Of a stretch of DNA of 7,979 nt, positions 1 through 6,176 are shown in pieces. A program made the translations under genes and the position numbers. This DNA is from Betaproteobacteria bacterium. Lineage in GTDB: Bacteria; Pseudomonadota; Gammaproteobacteria; Burkholderiales; Burkholderiaceae_C. The stretch covers positions 1 to 7,979 of the forward strand of contig VBDL01000086.1 in assembly GCA_005884255.1 (NCBI GenBank), in the 5' to 3' direction. The stretch's first letter is position 1. Every line of letters starts with the position of its first letter. A model generated the notes under the pieces. That model was not told where the DNA came from. It did no database searches and was given only the letters and a program-made list of their open reading frames with translations.

Positions 1-207
1 GAACTGGGCGCTGTATGTCGAGAACTACCTCGAGGGCCTGCACATTCCCTTCGTTCATCCCGGACTCACGAAGACGCTGGACCTCGGCAACTACCGCTAC
101 GAGCTTCGCGCGGCCGCTACTCGCCCACGCGCGAGCAGGGCGTGCACCACTTCCATCGGCTGGTGGCCGAGTTCATGGAGCTCGACACCGCTCGGAACGC
201 GAACTAA
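1..207 (+). pseudogene. Rieske-type ring-hydroxylating oxygenase alpha subunit, 3' end, with internal deletion and frameshift
   Basis: The window opens inside the catalytic domain. Reading from base 2, the protein contains ENYLEGLHIPFVHPGL, the mononuclear-iron motif of Rieske oxygenase alpha subunits with its two histidines (LHIPFVH), and continues to about base 110 (LGNYRYEL). From about base 112 a different frame gives GRYSPTREQGVHHFHRLVAEF and stops at TAA 205-207; this resembles the normal C-terminus of the same family. By family knowledge roughly 100 residues should lie between the two parts, including the beta-sheet core and the acidic third iron ligand. They are absent and the frame changes, so this copy as written cannot make a working enzyme. 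The bases CCGCTAC occur on both sides of the junction (94-100 and 114-120), encoding Arg-Tyr each time. The N-terminal Rieske [2Fe-2S] domain lies outside the window. Substrate is unknown. It is the likely first gene of an operon with the GST and VOC genes; the gap to the GST start is 30 bp. Confidence 0.82.
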
Positions 208-237
208 TGTTCATCGTGAACCGAAAGGAGGTTCGCG

Positions 238-909
238 ATGAAGCTGTACTACCACCCGATCTCGAGCACCTGTCGCCCGGTGCTGCTGTTTGCCGCGGAG
301 AGCGGCCTGCCGCTGGAGCTGCAGCTCGTGGACCTCTTCACCGGCGAGCAGTACCAGCCGCCGTACGAAGCCATCAACCCCAACCACCTCGTTCCGGTGC
401 TCGAGGACGGCGACTTCCGTCTCACCGAGAGCTCGGCGATCCTCAAGTACCTGGCCGACAAGAGCGGCTCATCGCTGTACCCGCAGGAGCTGCGGCAGCG
501 CGCCCGCGTCAACGAACGCATGGACTGGATCAACACGCAGCTGTCGCGCGACCTCGCCTACGGCACCGTGTATCCGCAGATCTTCTCGTTCCACAAGCGG
601 CGCAGCGATGAGGCGCAGCAATCGACGCTGCAATGGGGCGTGGAGCGGGCGCGCGGATGGATGAAGGTGCTGGACGAGCACATCCTCGGCGCGAATGCCT
701 ATCTCTGCGGCGACGCGCTGACGATTGCCGACTACCAGGCGTCCTCGTTCGTGGCGCTGACCGAAATCGTCGGCACCGACCTGGCCGCGTACCCGAACGT
801 CAAGCAGTGGCTCGGCCGCATGAAGGCGCTGAAGAGCTGGAAGCAGGTCAACGAGGTGATCGACAGCTACGCCGCGACGCTCAAAGGCCAGCCGATGCTG
901 GCAGTGTGA
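238..909 (+). CDS. Glutathione S-transferase family protein
   Basis: This is a 223-residue cytosolic GST of normal length. The N-terminal thioredoxin-fold domain (about residues 1-78) starts MKLYYHPISSTCRP, with Ser10 in the position of the catalytic serine of theta-like GSTs. Pro53 in LVPVL is the expected cis-proline, and TESSAI (63-68) is the segment that binds the glutamyl part of glutathione. The helical domain (about 88-215) carries LTIADY (161-166), the usual N-capping motif. The start is fixed by a strong Shine-Dalgarno AAAGGAGG at 224-231, six bases upstream of ATG. The stop overlaps the next start (TGATG, 907-911), so it is translationally coupled to the VOC gene. Placement behind a Rieske oxygenase suggests it conjugates or isomerises a product of ring oxidation, or removes a toxic electrophile. 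That role is inference; the fold call is firm. Confidence 0.93.
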   Translation: MKLYYHPISSTCRPVLLFAAESGLPLELQLVDLFTGEQYQPPYEAINPNHLVPVLEDGDFRLTESSAILKYLADKSGSSLYPQELRQRARVNERMDWINTQLSRDLAYGTVYPQIFSFHKRRSDEAQQSTLQWGVERARGWMKVLDEHILGANAYLCGDALTIADYQASSFVALTEIVGTDLAAYPNVKQWLGRMKALKSWKQVNEVIDSYAATLKGQPMLAV

Positions 910-1400
910 TGATCCGCAAACTGCATCACAACGCCTACCGCTGCCGCGATTCGGAGCAGACGCGCGCGTTCTACGAGGGTTTCCTCGGCCTGCCGCTGGC
1001 CGGCACGCTGCAGATCGAGGAAACCAAGACGGGCCGCAGCACGCAGGTGCTGCACACCTTCTACCGCCTCGACGACGGCTCCTTTCTCGCGTTCTTCGAG
1101 GCGCCCGAGCCCTTCGAGTTCAAGGCGCAGCAGGACTACGACCTGCACATCGCGCTCGAGGTCGAGCGCGCCGCGCTCGACGAGATGCTCGCCAAGGGGC
1201 GAGCGCTCGGCATCGAGGCGCGCGGCATCTCCGACCACGGCTTCATCGAGTCGATCTACTTCCGCGACCCCAACGGCTACGTGATCGAGCTGTGCGCGAA
1301 GCGCGCGAACCACGACGCGGCGATGGACCCGAAGCTCAACGGCGCGCGCGAGAAGCTGGATCGCTGGACCCGGGCCAAGGATCACGAGCCCCAGCGATAG
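909..1400 (+). CDS. VOC-superfamily protein (glyoxalase/dioxygenase fold)
   Basis: This 163-residue protein has one vicinal-oxygen-chelate module built of two beta-alpha-beta-beta-beta halves. The four expected metal ligand positions are visible: His6 or His7 in LHHNAY, Glu64 in AFFEA, His80 in DLHIAL and Glu127 in YVIELC. RDPNGYVIEL is a typical VOC C-terminal signature. About 30 charged residues follow the module. ATG at 909 overlaps the GST stop (TGATG), which supports this start and coupling to the GST. Members of the family include glyoxalases, extradiol dioxygenases and fosfomycin or bleomycin resistance proteins; the sequence does not say which. Next to a GST and a Rieske oxygenase, a role in aromatic or dicarbonyl metabolism is plausible. 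The last 19 bases overlap the 3' end of pheC on the other strand. Confidence 0.9.
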   Translation: MIRKLHHNAYRCRDSEQTRAFYEGFLGLPLAGTLQIEETKTGRSTQVLHTFYRLDDGSFLAFFEAPEPFEFKAQQDYDLHIALEVERAALDEMLAKGRALGIEARGISDHGFIESIYFRDPNGYVIELCAKRANHDAAMDPKLNGAREKLDRWTRAKDHEPQR

Positions 1401-2173
1401 TCCAGCCAGCGGTCCAGCGCCTTCTGCAGCGTGCCGCTGGCGATGGCCTGGTGCAGCCACTGGTCGACGTAGGCCTTGAACAGCCAGTCGCGCTGCATCA
1501 GGATCGCCTTCTCGGAGAAGTCGAACGGCGCGTCCGGATGCACGGCGCACAGCTGCGGCTTGAGCCGCTGCTGCAGCTTGGCCTCGATCGCGTCGGTGAT
1601 CATCAGGTCGGCGCGGCCGGCGATGATCTCGTCGAAGATCGTCACGTTGTCCGGGTAGACCGTGAGCTGCGCCTGCGGCGCCTGCGCCTTCGCGAAGCGC
1701 TCGTTGGTGCCGCCGGGGTTCACGACCAGGCGCACGCCGGGCTGGTTGATCTGCTGCAGCGTCTGGTACTTGGCCTGGTTCTCGCAGCGCGTGATCGGCG
1801 TCTTGCCGTCGCGCAGGTAGGGGATCGAGAACACGCCCTTCTTCTGCCGCTCCAGCGTGACCGAGACGCCGCCGATCACGAGGTCGAAGCGGTCGTCGCC
1901 GAAGTCCTTCATCAGCGTCGGCCAGCTGGTGGGCACGAGCTGCAGCTTCACGCCCATCGTGCGCGCCAGCTCGCCGGCGAGCTCGATGTCCAGGCCGATG
2001 AAGTCGGCCTCTTTGGCGGGGCGGTAGCTGAAGGGCTTGTAGTCGCCGGTGGTGCCCACGCGCAGCACGCCGCGCGCGAGGATGTCGTCGAGGCGGCTGG
2101 CGCTCTGCGCCTGCGCGGCCGGGGCCAGCAGCGCGGCCAGGCTCAACGTCAGCAATGCAACGATTCGTCTCAT
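1382..2173 (-). CDS. pheC: Periplasmic cyclohexadienyl (prephenate/arogenate) dehydratase
   Basis: This is a 263-residue secreted protein with the solute-binding-protein fold. A signal peptide (about residues 1-22, MRRIVALL...APAAQA) precedes the mature start QSASRLDDIL. The body closely matches, from memory, Pseudomonas aeruginosa PheC: GVLRVGTTGDYKPFSYR (35-51), PTSWPTLMKDF (81-91), FSIPYLRDGKTPIT (115-128), NPGGTNERF (152-160), DNVTIF (175-180), TDAIEA (193-198) and LCAVHP (208-213). Such long identical stretches separate it from ordinary amino-acid ABC binding proteins, as does the lack of neighbouring permease or ATPase genes. Glu197 in TDAIEA corresponds to the glutamate reported as general acid in the Pseudomonas enzyme. 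PheC converts prephenate to phenylpyruvate, or arogenate to phenylalanine, in the periplasm. It is transcribed divergently from the sigma factor gene with 71 bp between starts, and converges with the VOC gene with a 19-bp overlap and no terminator. An amino-acid binding role remains the alternative. Confidence 0.88.
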   Translation of the reverse strand: MRRIVALLTLSLAALLAPAAQAQSASRLDDILARGVLRVGTTGDYKPFSYRPAKEADFIGLDIELAGELARTMGVKLQLVPTSWPTLMKDFGDDRFDLVIGGVSVTLERQKKGVFSIPYLRDGKTPITRCENQAKYQTLQQINQPGVRLVVNPGGTNERFAKAQAPQAQLTVYPDNVTIFDEIIAGRADLMITDAIEAKLQQRLKPQLCAVHPDAPFDFSEKAILMQRDWLFKAYVDQWLHQAIASGTLQKALDRWLDYRWGS

Positions 2174-2244
2174 GGGTCTGCTCGGTGTGGTTTAACGTCG
2201 GTGGTCATTGTCCACACGAAAAAGGCGGCGAGAATCGTCGCGGC

Positions 2245-3474
2245 ATGAATGAGCTGCACGCCACCGTCGATGCGATCTACCGCCGCGATTCGCGGCGCGT
2301 GTTCGCCACGCTGATCCGCCTGCTCGGCGACTTCGATCTCGCCGAGGAGGCCTTGCACGATGCCTTCAAGGCGGCCATCGAGCAGTGGCCGCGCGACGGC
2401 GTGCCGGCCAACCCGAGCGCGTGGCTGGTGTCGGCGGGGCGCTTCAAGGCCATCGACGGCATTCGGCGCCGCGCGCGCTTCAGCCCGCTCGACGACGAGC
2501 ACGCCGAATCGGTCGCCGACGATGCGCCCGGCTGGGACGAGCGCGAGGAGCTCGAGGACGACCGCCTGCGGCTGATCTTCACCTGCTGCCACCCGTCGCT
2601 GGCGCCCGATGCGCAGGTGGCCCTGACCTTGCGCGAGGTCTGCGGCCTCACCACCGAAGAGATCGCCAGCGCCTTTCTCACGCCGGCGCCGACGCTGGCG
2701 CAGCGCATCGTGCGCGCCAAGGGCAAGATCCGCGACGCGCGCATCCCGTACGAGGTGCCGGGCCGCAACGAGCTGCCGGCGCGGCTCGACAGCGTGCTGC
2801 GCGTGCTCTACCTGGTGTTCAACGAGGGCTATTCCGCCTCGTCGGGCGCGGCGCTGACGCGGCACGATGTGTCCGGCGAGGCGATCCGCCTCGGGCGGCT
2901 GCTGGTCGAGCTGCTGCCCGAGCCCGAGGCGATGGGGCTGCTGGCGCTGATGCTGCTGCAGGAGTCGCGCCGCGCGGCACGCAGCGGGCCCGACGGCAGC
3001 CTGATCGTGCTCGACGAGCAGGACCGCACGCTGTGGAACCACGAGATCATCGTCGAGGGCCTGCAGCAGGTGCAGCGCGCGCTCGAATCGCGCCGCGCGG
3101 GGCCGTACACGATCCAGGCGGCAATCGCGGCGGTGCATGCCGAAGCGGCGTCGAGCGGCGCCACCGACTGGGCACAGATCGTCGGGCTGTACGACGCGCT
3201 CGCGCGCATCGAGCCGTCGCCGGTGGTGGCGCTGAACCGTGCGGTGGCGGTGGCGATGCGCGATGGCGCGCAGGCTGGGCTGGCGCTCGTCGATGCGCTG
3301 CTCGAGCAGGGCGAGCTGAAGAGCTACCACCTGGCGCATGCCGCCCGTGCCGACTTGTGCCGCCGGCTCGAACGCTGGGCCGACGCGCGCGCCGCTTACG
3401 AGAGCGCGCTGGCGCTCGCCCGCCAGGAGCCCGAGCGGCGCTTTCTGCAGCGGCGGCTCGACGAACTGCCTTGA
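2245..3474 (+). CDS. ECF sigma factor with C-terminal DUF6596/TPR extension (ECF42-like)
   Basis: This 409-residue protein is about twice the size of a normal ECF sigma factor. Region sigma-2 is at about residues 5-78 (AEEALHDAFKAAIEQWP, then AWLVSAGRFKAIDGIRRR). Region sigma-4 is at about 105-165 with the family hallmark IFTCCHPSLAPDAQVALTLR (111-130) and the helix-turn-helix GLTTEEIASAFLTPAPTLAQ. YLVFNEGYSA (189-198) begins the long C-terminal domain, which contains TPR-like helices from about 320 to the end (PVVALNRAVAVA; ADARAAYESALALA). No anti-sigma gene is adjacent; in this group the C-terminal domain is thought to do the regulating. ATG 2245 was chosen because sigma-2 starts right after it; an upstream in-frame ATG at 2155 would run into pheC. 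The Shine-Dalgarno is weak. The two YCII/DGPF genes immediately downstream are the standard partners of this family, which strengthens the call. Confidence 0.92.
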   Translation: MNELHATVDAIYRRDSRRVFATLIRLLGDFDLAEEALHDAFKAAIEQWPRDGVPANPSAWLVSAGRFKAIDGIRRRARFSPLDDEHAESVADDAPGWDEREELEDDRLRLIFTCCHPSLAPDAQVALTLREVCGLTTEEIASAFLTPAPTLAQRIVRAKGKIRDARIPYEVPGRNELPARLDSVLRVLYLVFNEGYSASSGAALTRHDVSGEAIRLGRLLVELLPEPEAMGLLALMLLQESRRAARSGPDGSLIVLDEQDRTLWNHEIIVEGLQQVQRALESRRAGPYTIQAAIAAVHAEAASSGATDWAQIVGLYDALARIEPSPVVALNRAVAVAMRDGAQAGLALVDALLEQGELKSYHLAHAARADLCRRLERWADARAAYESALALARQEPERRFLQRRLDELP

Positions 3475-3475
3475 T

Positions 3476-3501
3476 TGTCGATTCAGCGCGCGCCCGTTCG
3501 A
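3476..3501 (+). promoter_or_regulatory. Putative ECF-sigma promoter for the first YCII gene
   Basis: TGTCGA at 3476-3481 and CGTTCGA at 3495-3501 are separated by 13 bases. The element begins two bases after the sigma factor stop and ends 24 bases before the YCII start. The identical hexamer, heptamer and spacing recur before the second YCII gene. TGTCGA with a CGA/TC-type -10 is, from memory, the target motif published for ECF42 sigma factors in Streptomyces. The sequence match is seen directly; the function is inferred. Confidence 0.7.
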
Positions 3502-3525
3502 CCAACCAATTTCAAGGAGAACGCG

Positions 3526-3858
3526 ATGAAATACCTCTGCCTCGTCTACCTCGCCGAGGACAAGCTGCACGCCGTGCCCGACCGCATCTGCAAAAGCTAT
3601 GGCGACGGCCTGCGCGACAGCGGCCACTGGGTGGACGGCGCGGCGCTGCAGCCGGTGCACACCGCCACCACGCTGCGCGTGCGCAACGGGCAGCTGTCGA
3701 TGACCGACGGGCCGTTTGCGGAAACCAAGGAGCAGCTCGCCGGCTTCTACATGATCGACGCGAAGGATCTCGACGAAGCCATTACGCTGGCCGCGAAGAT
3801 CCCGCCGGCCACGGTGGGCAGCATCGAGATTCGTCCGGTGCGTCAGTTGCAGCCTTGA
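3526..3858 (+). CDS. YCII-related (DGPF-domain) protein, first copy
   Basis: This 110-residue protein has the YCII/DGPF ferredoxin-like fold. It begins with the strand MKYLCLVYL and carries the signature TDGPFAETKEQLAGFYMID (60-78), followed by a helix DLDEAITLAAKIP and the closing strand SIEIRPV (99-105). The start follows AAGGAGA at 3514-3520 with five bases of spacing. Proteins of this family are very often encoded beside ECF42-type sigma factors. Their biochemical role is not established; the YCII fold includes small enzymes with a His-Asp pair, but I cannot assign a reaction here. It follows a promoter-like element at 3476-3501 and precedes a second, diverged family member. It is intact and of normal size. 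Confidence 0.9.
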   Translation: MKYLCLVYLAEDKLHAVPDRICKSYGDGLRDSGHWVDGAALQPVHTATTLRVRNGQLSMTDGPFAETKEQLAGFYMIDAKDLDEAITLAAKIPPATVGSIEIRPVRQLQP

Positions 3859-3884
3859 TGTCGAATTCGCCGCGTCTCGTTCGA
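3859..3884 (+). promoter_or_regulatory. Putative ECF-sigma promoter for the second YCII gene
   Basis: TGTCGA at 3859-3864 and CGTTCGA at 3878-3884 are separated by 13 bases, the same boxes and spacing as the element at 3476-3501. It starts directly after the stop codon of the first YCII gene and lies 39 bases before the next ATG. The spacer sequences of the two copies differ while the boxes are identical, which points to selection on the boxes. Function as a target of the adjacent sigma factor is inferred. Confidence 0.7.
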
Positions 3885-3923
3885 TGAAGGGTATGTGCAA
3901 CCCAACCCCACGGAGAGATTGAA

Positions 3924-4358
3924 ATGCGAGTCATGGTCATCGTCAAAGCAAGCAAGGAATCCGAAGCGGGCCAGATGCCCAGCGAGAAGCTGCTCACCGA
4001 GATGGGCAAGTTCAATGAGGAACTGGTGAAGGCCGGCGTGATGCTGGCCGGCGAAGGCCTGCACCCGAGCGTCAAGGGCAAGCGCGTGCACTTCTCGGGC
4101 AGCAAGCGAACCGTCACCGATGGGCCCTTCACCGAGACCAAGGAGCTGATCGCCGGCTACTGGCTGTGGAAGGTCAGCTCGATGCAGGAAGCCGTCGACT
4201 GGGTCAAGCGCTGCCCGAATCCGATGGAAGGCGATTCCGACATCGAGATCCGCCCGGTGTTCGAGGCCGAAGACTTCGGTGCCGAATTCACGCCCGAGCT
4301 GCGCGAGCAGGAAGAGCGCATCCGCGCGCAGGCGGAAAAGGCAGCGAGGAAGTCGTGA
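3924..4358 (+). CDS. YCII-related (DGPF-domain) protein, second copy
   Basis: This 144-residue protein opens with the strand MRVMVIVKAS and contains the DGPF signature RTVTDGPFTETKELIAGYW (62-80), then a helix SMQEAVDWVKRCP and the strand DIEIRPV (106-112). Compared with the first copy it has a longer N-terminal loop and an extra acidic, helical C-terminal tail (about 113-144). It therefore belongs to a different branch of the same family and is not a recent tandem duplicate. ATG 3924 follows GGAGAG at 3912-3917 with six bases of spacing. It is the last gene of the sigma factor module. It converges with the DUF2235 gene with only one base between stop codons and no visible terminator. The function of DGPF proteins is unknown. 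Confidence 0.9.
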   Translation: MRVMVIVKASKESEAGQMPSEKLLTEMGKFNEELVKAGVMLAGEGLHPSVKGKRVHFSGSKRTVTDGPFTETKELIAGYWLWKVSSMQEAVDWVKRCPNPMEGDSDIEIRPVFEAEDFGAEFTPELREQEERIRAQAEKAARKS

Positions 4359-4359
4359 G

Positions 4360-5514
4360 TCAGAGGTTGGGCGGCGCGTAGGCCTCGGCCGGGGCTTCGG
4401 GGTCGGGCCGCACCAGCGCGCCCAGCCGCTGCCCGACCGAGGTATCGCGCGGCAGCGCCTGCAGTGCCTCGCGCGGCTGGTGCGGCAGCACATTCCACGG
4501 CACCTTGCGCCACGGCTGGTGCGCCGGCCCCAAGGCATCGGGCGCCAGCATCAGCGGCAACGGGTCGGCGAAGCACAGCTCCTGCGCCTTGAGCTTGCCG
4601 ATCATCCAGCCCAGCGCCCCATCGGACAGGCCGCTCTCGGCATCGCTCACCGGATAGCCACCGCCCACGTCGGCATGCGCCCCGGGGAACAGCAACTGCT
4701 CGATGCGCGGCGTATCGGCTGTCCATAGCGTCGGCGTGAAGTCGGCGCGCTGCTCGTCGATGGCCACGCAGTGCAGGCCGCGCTTCACCTTGGCGTTCAG
4801 CGCGGTGTCGGCAAAGCGGAACAGGTCGAGCCGGTAGCACTCGGCGTGGTACTGCGGGATGCCGAGCGCACCGACCGTGTCCCACACCGCCACGGCCTCG
4901 ATCGGCACGTCGGCCACCAGCGTCGGCTCCGGGCCCTGCGAGAAGAAGCGCGGCAGGTCGTCGAGCAGATCCTCCATGCGCTGCACCCAGCTCGCGCCCT
5001 TGGCCTCGCACTGCAGGCTGCGATAGTCGGCCCACACGGCGCCGGCCAGGCGGTAGGCCTGTTGCTTGTCGGTGAGGTCATGGGCACGCGCATCGAGCAG
5101 GCCCTTGGCGCATACCAGCCCGGCCAGCGCACGCGCGGTGTACGCCCCGCGGCTGAAGCCGACGATGAAGATGCGGTCACCCGGCTCGTAGTTGCGCGAC
5201 AGGAAGGTGTAGCCGCGCAGGATGCGCGCGATGACGCCGGCGCCGAGCACGCCACCGAGCACCTTGACGAGGAAGTTGTCGGAGTCGCCCACGCCGTGCA
5301 GGTACTTGGCCGCCTGCAGCAGCGCGCCATTGCCGCCGCGCAGCATGCGCTCCTGCTCGTTGGCCGAGCGGTAGGTGGCGGCGTCGAGCACGTCCTGCCC
5401 CGCCAGGCAGAGGTAGAGCTTGAACACGTTGGACGGGTCGCCGTCCTTCGCGTCGCCATTCTCGCCCGGGCCGTTCCAGGTGCCGTCGGCACAGAAGACG
5501 ACGTTCTTGGCCAT
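4360..5514 (-). CDS. DUF2235 alpha/beta hydrolase (Tle1-like putative lipase)
   Basis: This 384-residue protein has no signal peptide. The N-terminus, FCADGTWN at residues 7-14, is typical of DUF2235. The nucleophile elbow GFSRGAY (119-125) puts Ser121 as nucleophile, WDTVGALG (211-218) gives Asp212, and GAHADVGGGY (278-287) gives His280, so the catalytic triad is complete. The fold is shared with Tle1 type VI secretion phospholipase effectors, but many DUF2235 proteins are not secretion linked. No VgrG, immunity lipoprotein or adaptor gene is visible in the window. Two in-frame ATGs exist, at 5520 and 5514; GGGGAG lies one base from the first and seven bases from the second, so MAKNVVF at 5514 is the better start. 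It lies downstream of the LysE gene on the same strand, with about 80 bp between. Substrate and location are unknown. Confidence 0.9.
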   Translation of the reverse strand: MAKNVVFCADGTWNGPGENGDAKDGDPSNVFKLYLCLAGQDVLDAATYRSANEQERMLRGGNGALLQAAKYLHGVGDSDNFLVKVLGGVLGAGVIARILRGYTFLSRNYEPGDRIFIVGFSRGAYTARALAGLVCAKGLLDARAHDLTDKQQAYRLAGAVWADYRSLQCEAKGASWVQRMEDLLDDLPRFFSQGPEPTLVADVPIEAVAVWDTVGALGIPQYHAECYRLDLFRFADTALNAKVKRGLHCVAIDEQRADFTPTLWTADTPRIEQLLFPGAHADVGGGYPVSDAESGLSDGALGWMIGKLKAQELCFADPLPLMLAPDALGPAHQPWRKVPWNVLPHQPREALQALPRDTSVGQRLGALVRPDPEAPAEAYAPPNL

Positions 5515-5521
5515 GGCCATG

Positions 5522-5527
5522 CTCCCC
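5522..5527 (-). promoter_or_regulatory. Ribosome binding site deciding the DUF2235 start
   Basis: GGGGAG on the minus strand is only one base from the ATG at 5520 but seven bases from the ATG at 5514. The second spacing is normal for translation initiation and selects the start MAKNVV over MAMAKNVV. Confidence 0.65.
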
Positions 5528-5575
5528 GTGGTCGTGAATGAGGAGCACTTGTACTCCGGCGGTCCGGCGCGCGAC

Positions 5576-5594
5576 ATCCCCCTTCGTAGGGGAT
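5576..5594. repeat. Short inverted repeat between the LysE and DUF2235 genes
   Basis: ATCCCC (5576-5581) and GGGGAT (5589-5594) form a 6-bp inverted repeat around a 7-base centre. It touches the LysE stop codon and lies about 60 bases upstream of the DUF2235 start. There is no T-run, so a classical terminator is unlikely. It could be an operator, a weak attenuating hairpin, or chance. Confidence 0.4.
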
Positions 5595-6162
5595 CACCGC
5601 GCGAGCTGCGCGAGCTGCCACAGCGCGAGCCCGGCGAGCAGCGTGGCCGAGCTGAGGTTGACGGCGCGCTGCCAGCGCGCATCGAAGCGCTCGCGCAGCA
5701 GGCCGACGATGCTCGACAGGATCAGCCACCACAGGGCCGAGCCGACGAGCACGCCCGACACCATCGCCCACGGCGACGCGGCGGGCGCGCGCCCGGCCAG
5801 CGCGCCGAACACGGCCATGAACGACAGGATCGTGGTGGGGTTGGACAGCGTCAGCACGAAGGTGCCCGACACATAGCGCAGCAAGGTGCCGGCCGGCGGA
5901 TGCTCGTTGCGGCGCGGGGCCACCGGCTTGCGCGCGATGCGCCACGCGAGCCACAGCAGGAAGGCGGCGCCGAACAGCGCGAGCCAGGTCTGGATGCCGA
6001 GCAGCCAGGCGATCAGCGTGGTCACGCCGAACGCGCCGATCGCGCCGTACACCGCATCGGCGAAGGCTGCGCCGAGACCAGTGGCGGCCCCACCGGTGCG
6101 GCGATCGACAGCCCGATGAGCAGCGATTGCGTGAACAGCGTGAGCACAGACGACGATTCCAT
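5594..6162 (-). pseudogene. LysE/RhtB-family amino-acid exporter with internal frameshifting deletion
   Basis: From the minus-strand ATG at 6162-6160 the reading is MESSSVLTLFTQSLLIGLSI then AAPVG, the standard first transmembrane helix of LysE translocators. The frame then goes wrong (PPLVSAQPS). In another frame the protein resumes at ATGLGAAFADAVYGAIGAFG and runs intact to a TGA at 5596-5594. This second part has several hydrophobic helices and the family motif LSNPTTILSF. By comparison with the family about 20 residues are missing after AAPVG (the PIG...R-rich loop), with the junction near 6081-6093. The family exports amino acids such as lysine, arginine, threonine or homoserine; no substrate can be named here. 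No clear Shine-Dalgarno precedes the start. Either the gene is newly broken or the sequence is mis-assembled at this spot, since the rest shows no decay. Confidence 0.82.
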
Positions 6163-6165
6163 GCC

Positions 6166-6176
6166 GCAAATTTTGC
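6166..6176. promoter_or_regulatory. AT-rich palindrome just upstream of the LysE start
   Basis: GCAAA-T-TTTGC is a perfect 5+5 inverted repeat in otherwise GC-rich DNA, three bases upstream of the LysE start codon and where a ribosome binding site would be expected. It could be a regulator binding site in the divergent LysE/remnant intergenic region. This is inference from position and composition only. Confidence 0.3.

Noticed and set aside
112..119. NotI recognition sequence (GCGGCCGC) overlapping the Rieske junction, suggesting a cloning scar
   Set aside because: GCGGCCGC actually spans about 110-117 and such sites are common in DNA this GC-rich; there is no vector sequence and the other junctions have no such site.
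2209..2234. TGTCCA upstream of the sigma gene as a copy of the ECF promoter
   Set aside because: One mismatch in the first box, and the bases at the matching -10 position (GCGAGAA) do not resemble CGTTCGA.
1292..2248. A plus-strand open frame opposite pheC
   Set aside because: Leu/Arg/Val/Asp-rich shadow of pheC with no motif; the minus-strand protein is a clear PheC with signal peptide.
2170..3900. A 576-codon open frame on the minus strand opposite the sigma factor and first YCII gene
   Set aside because: Arg/Ala/His-rich composition typical of antisense reading of GC-rich coding DNA, no recognisable domain, and the plus-strand genes are unambiguous.
5576..5594. Intrinsic terminator for the LysE gene
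   Set aside because: The stem is only 6 bp, overlaps the stop codon and has no T-run on the relevant strand.
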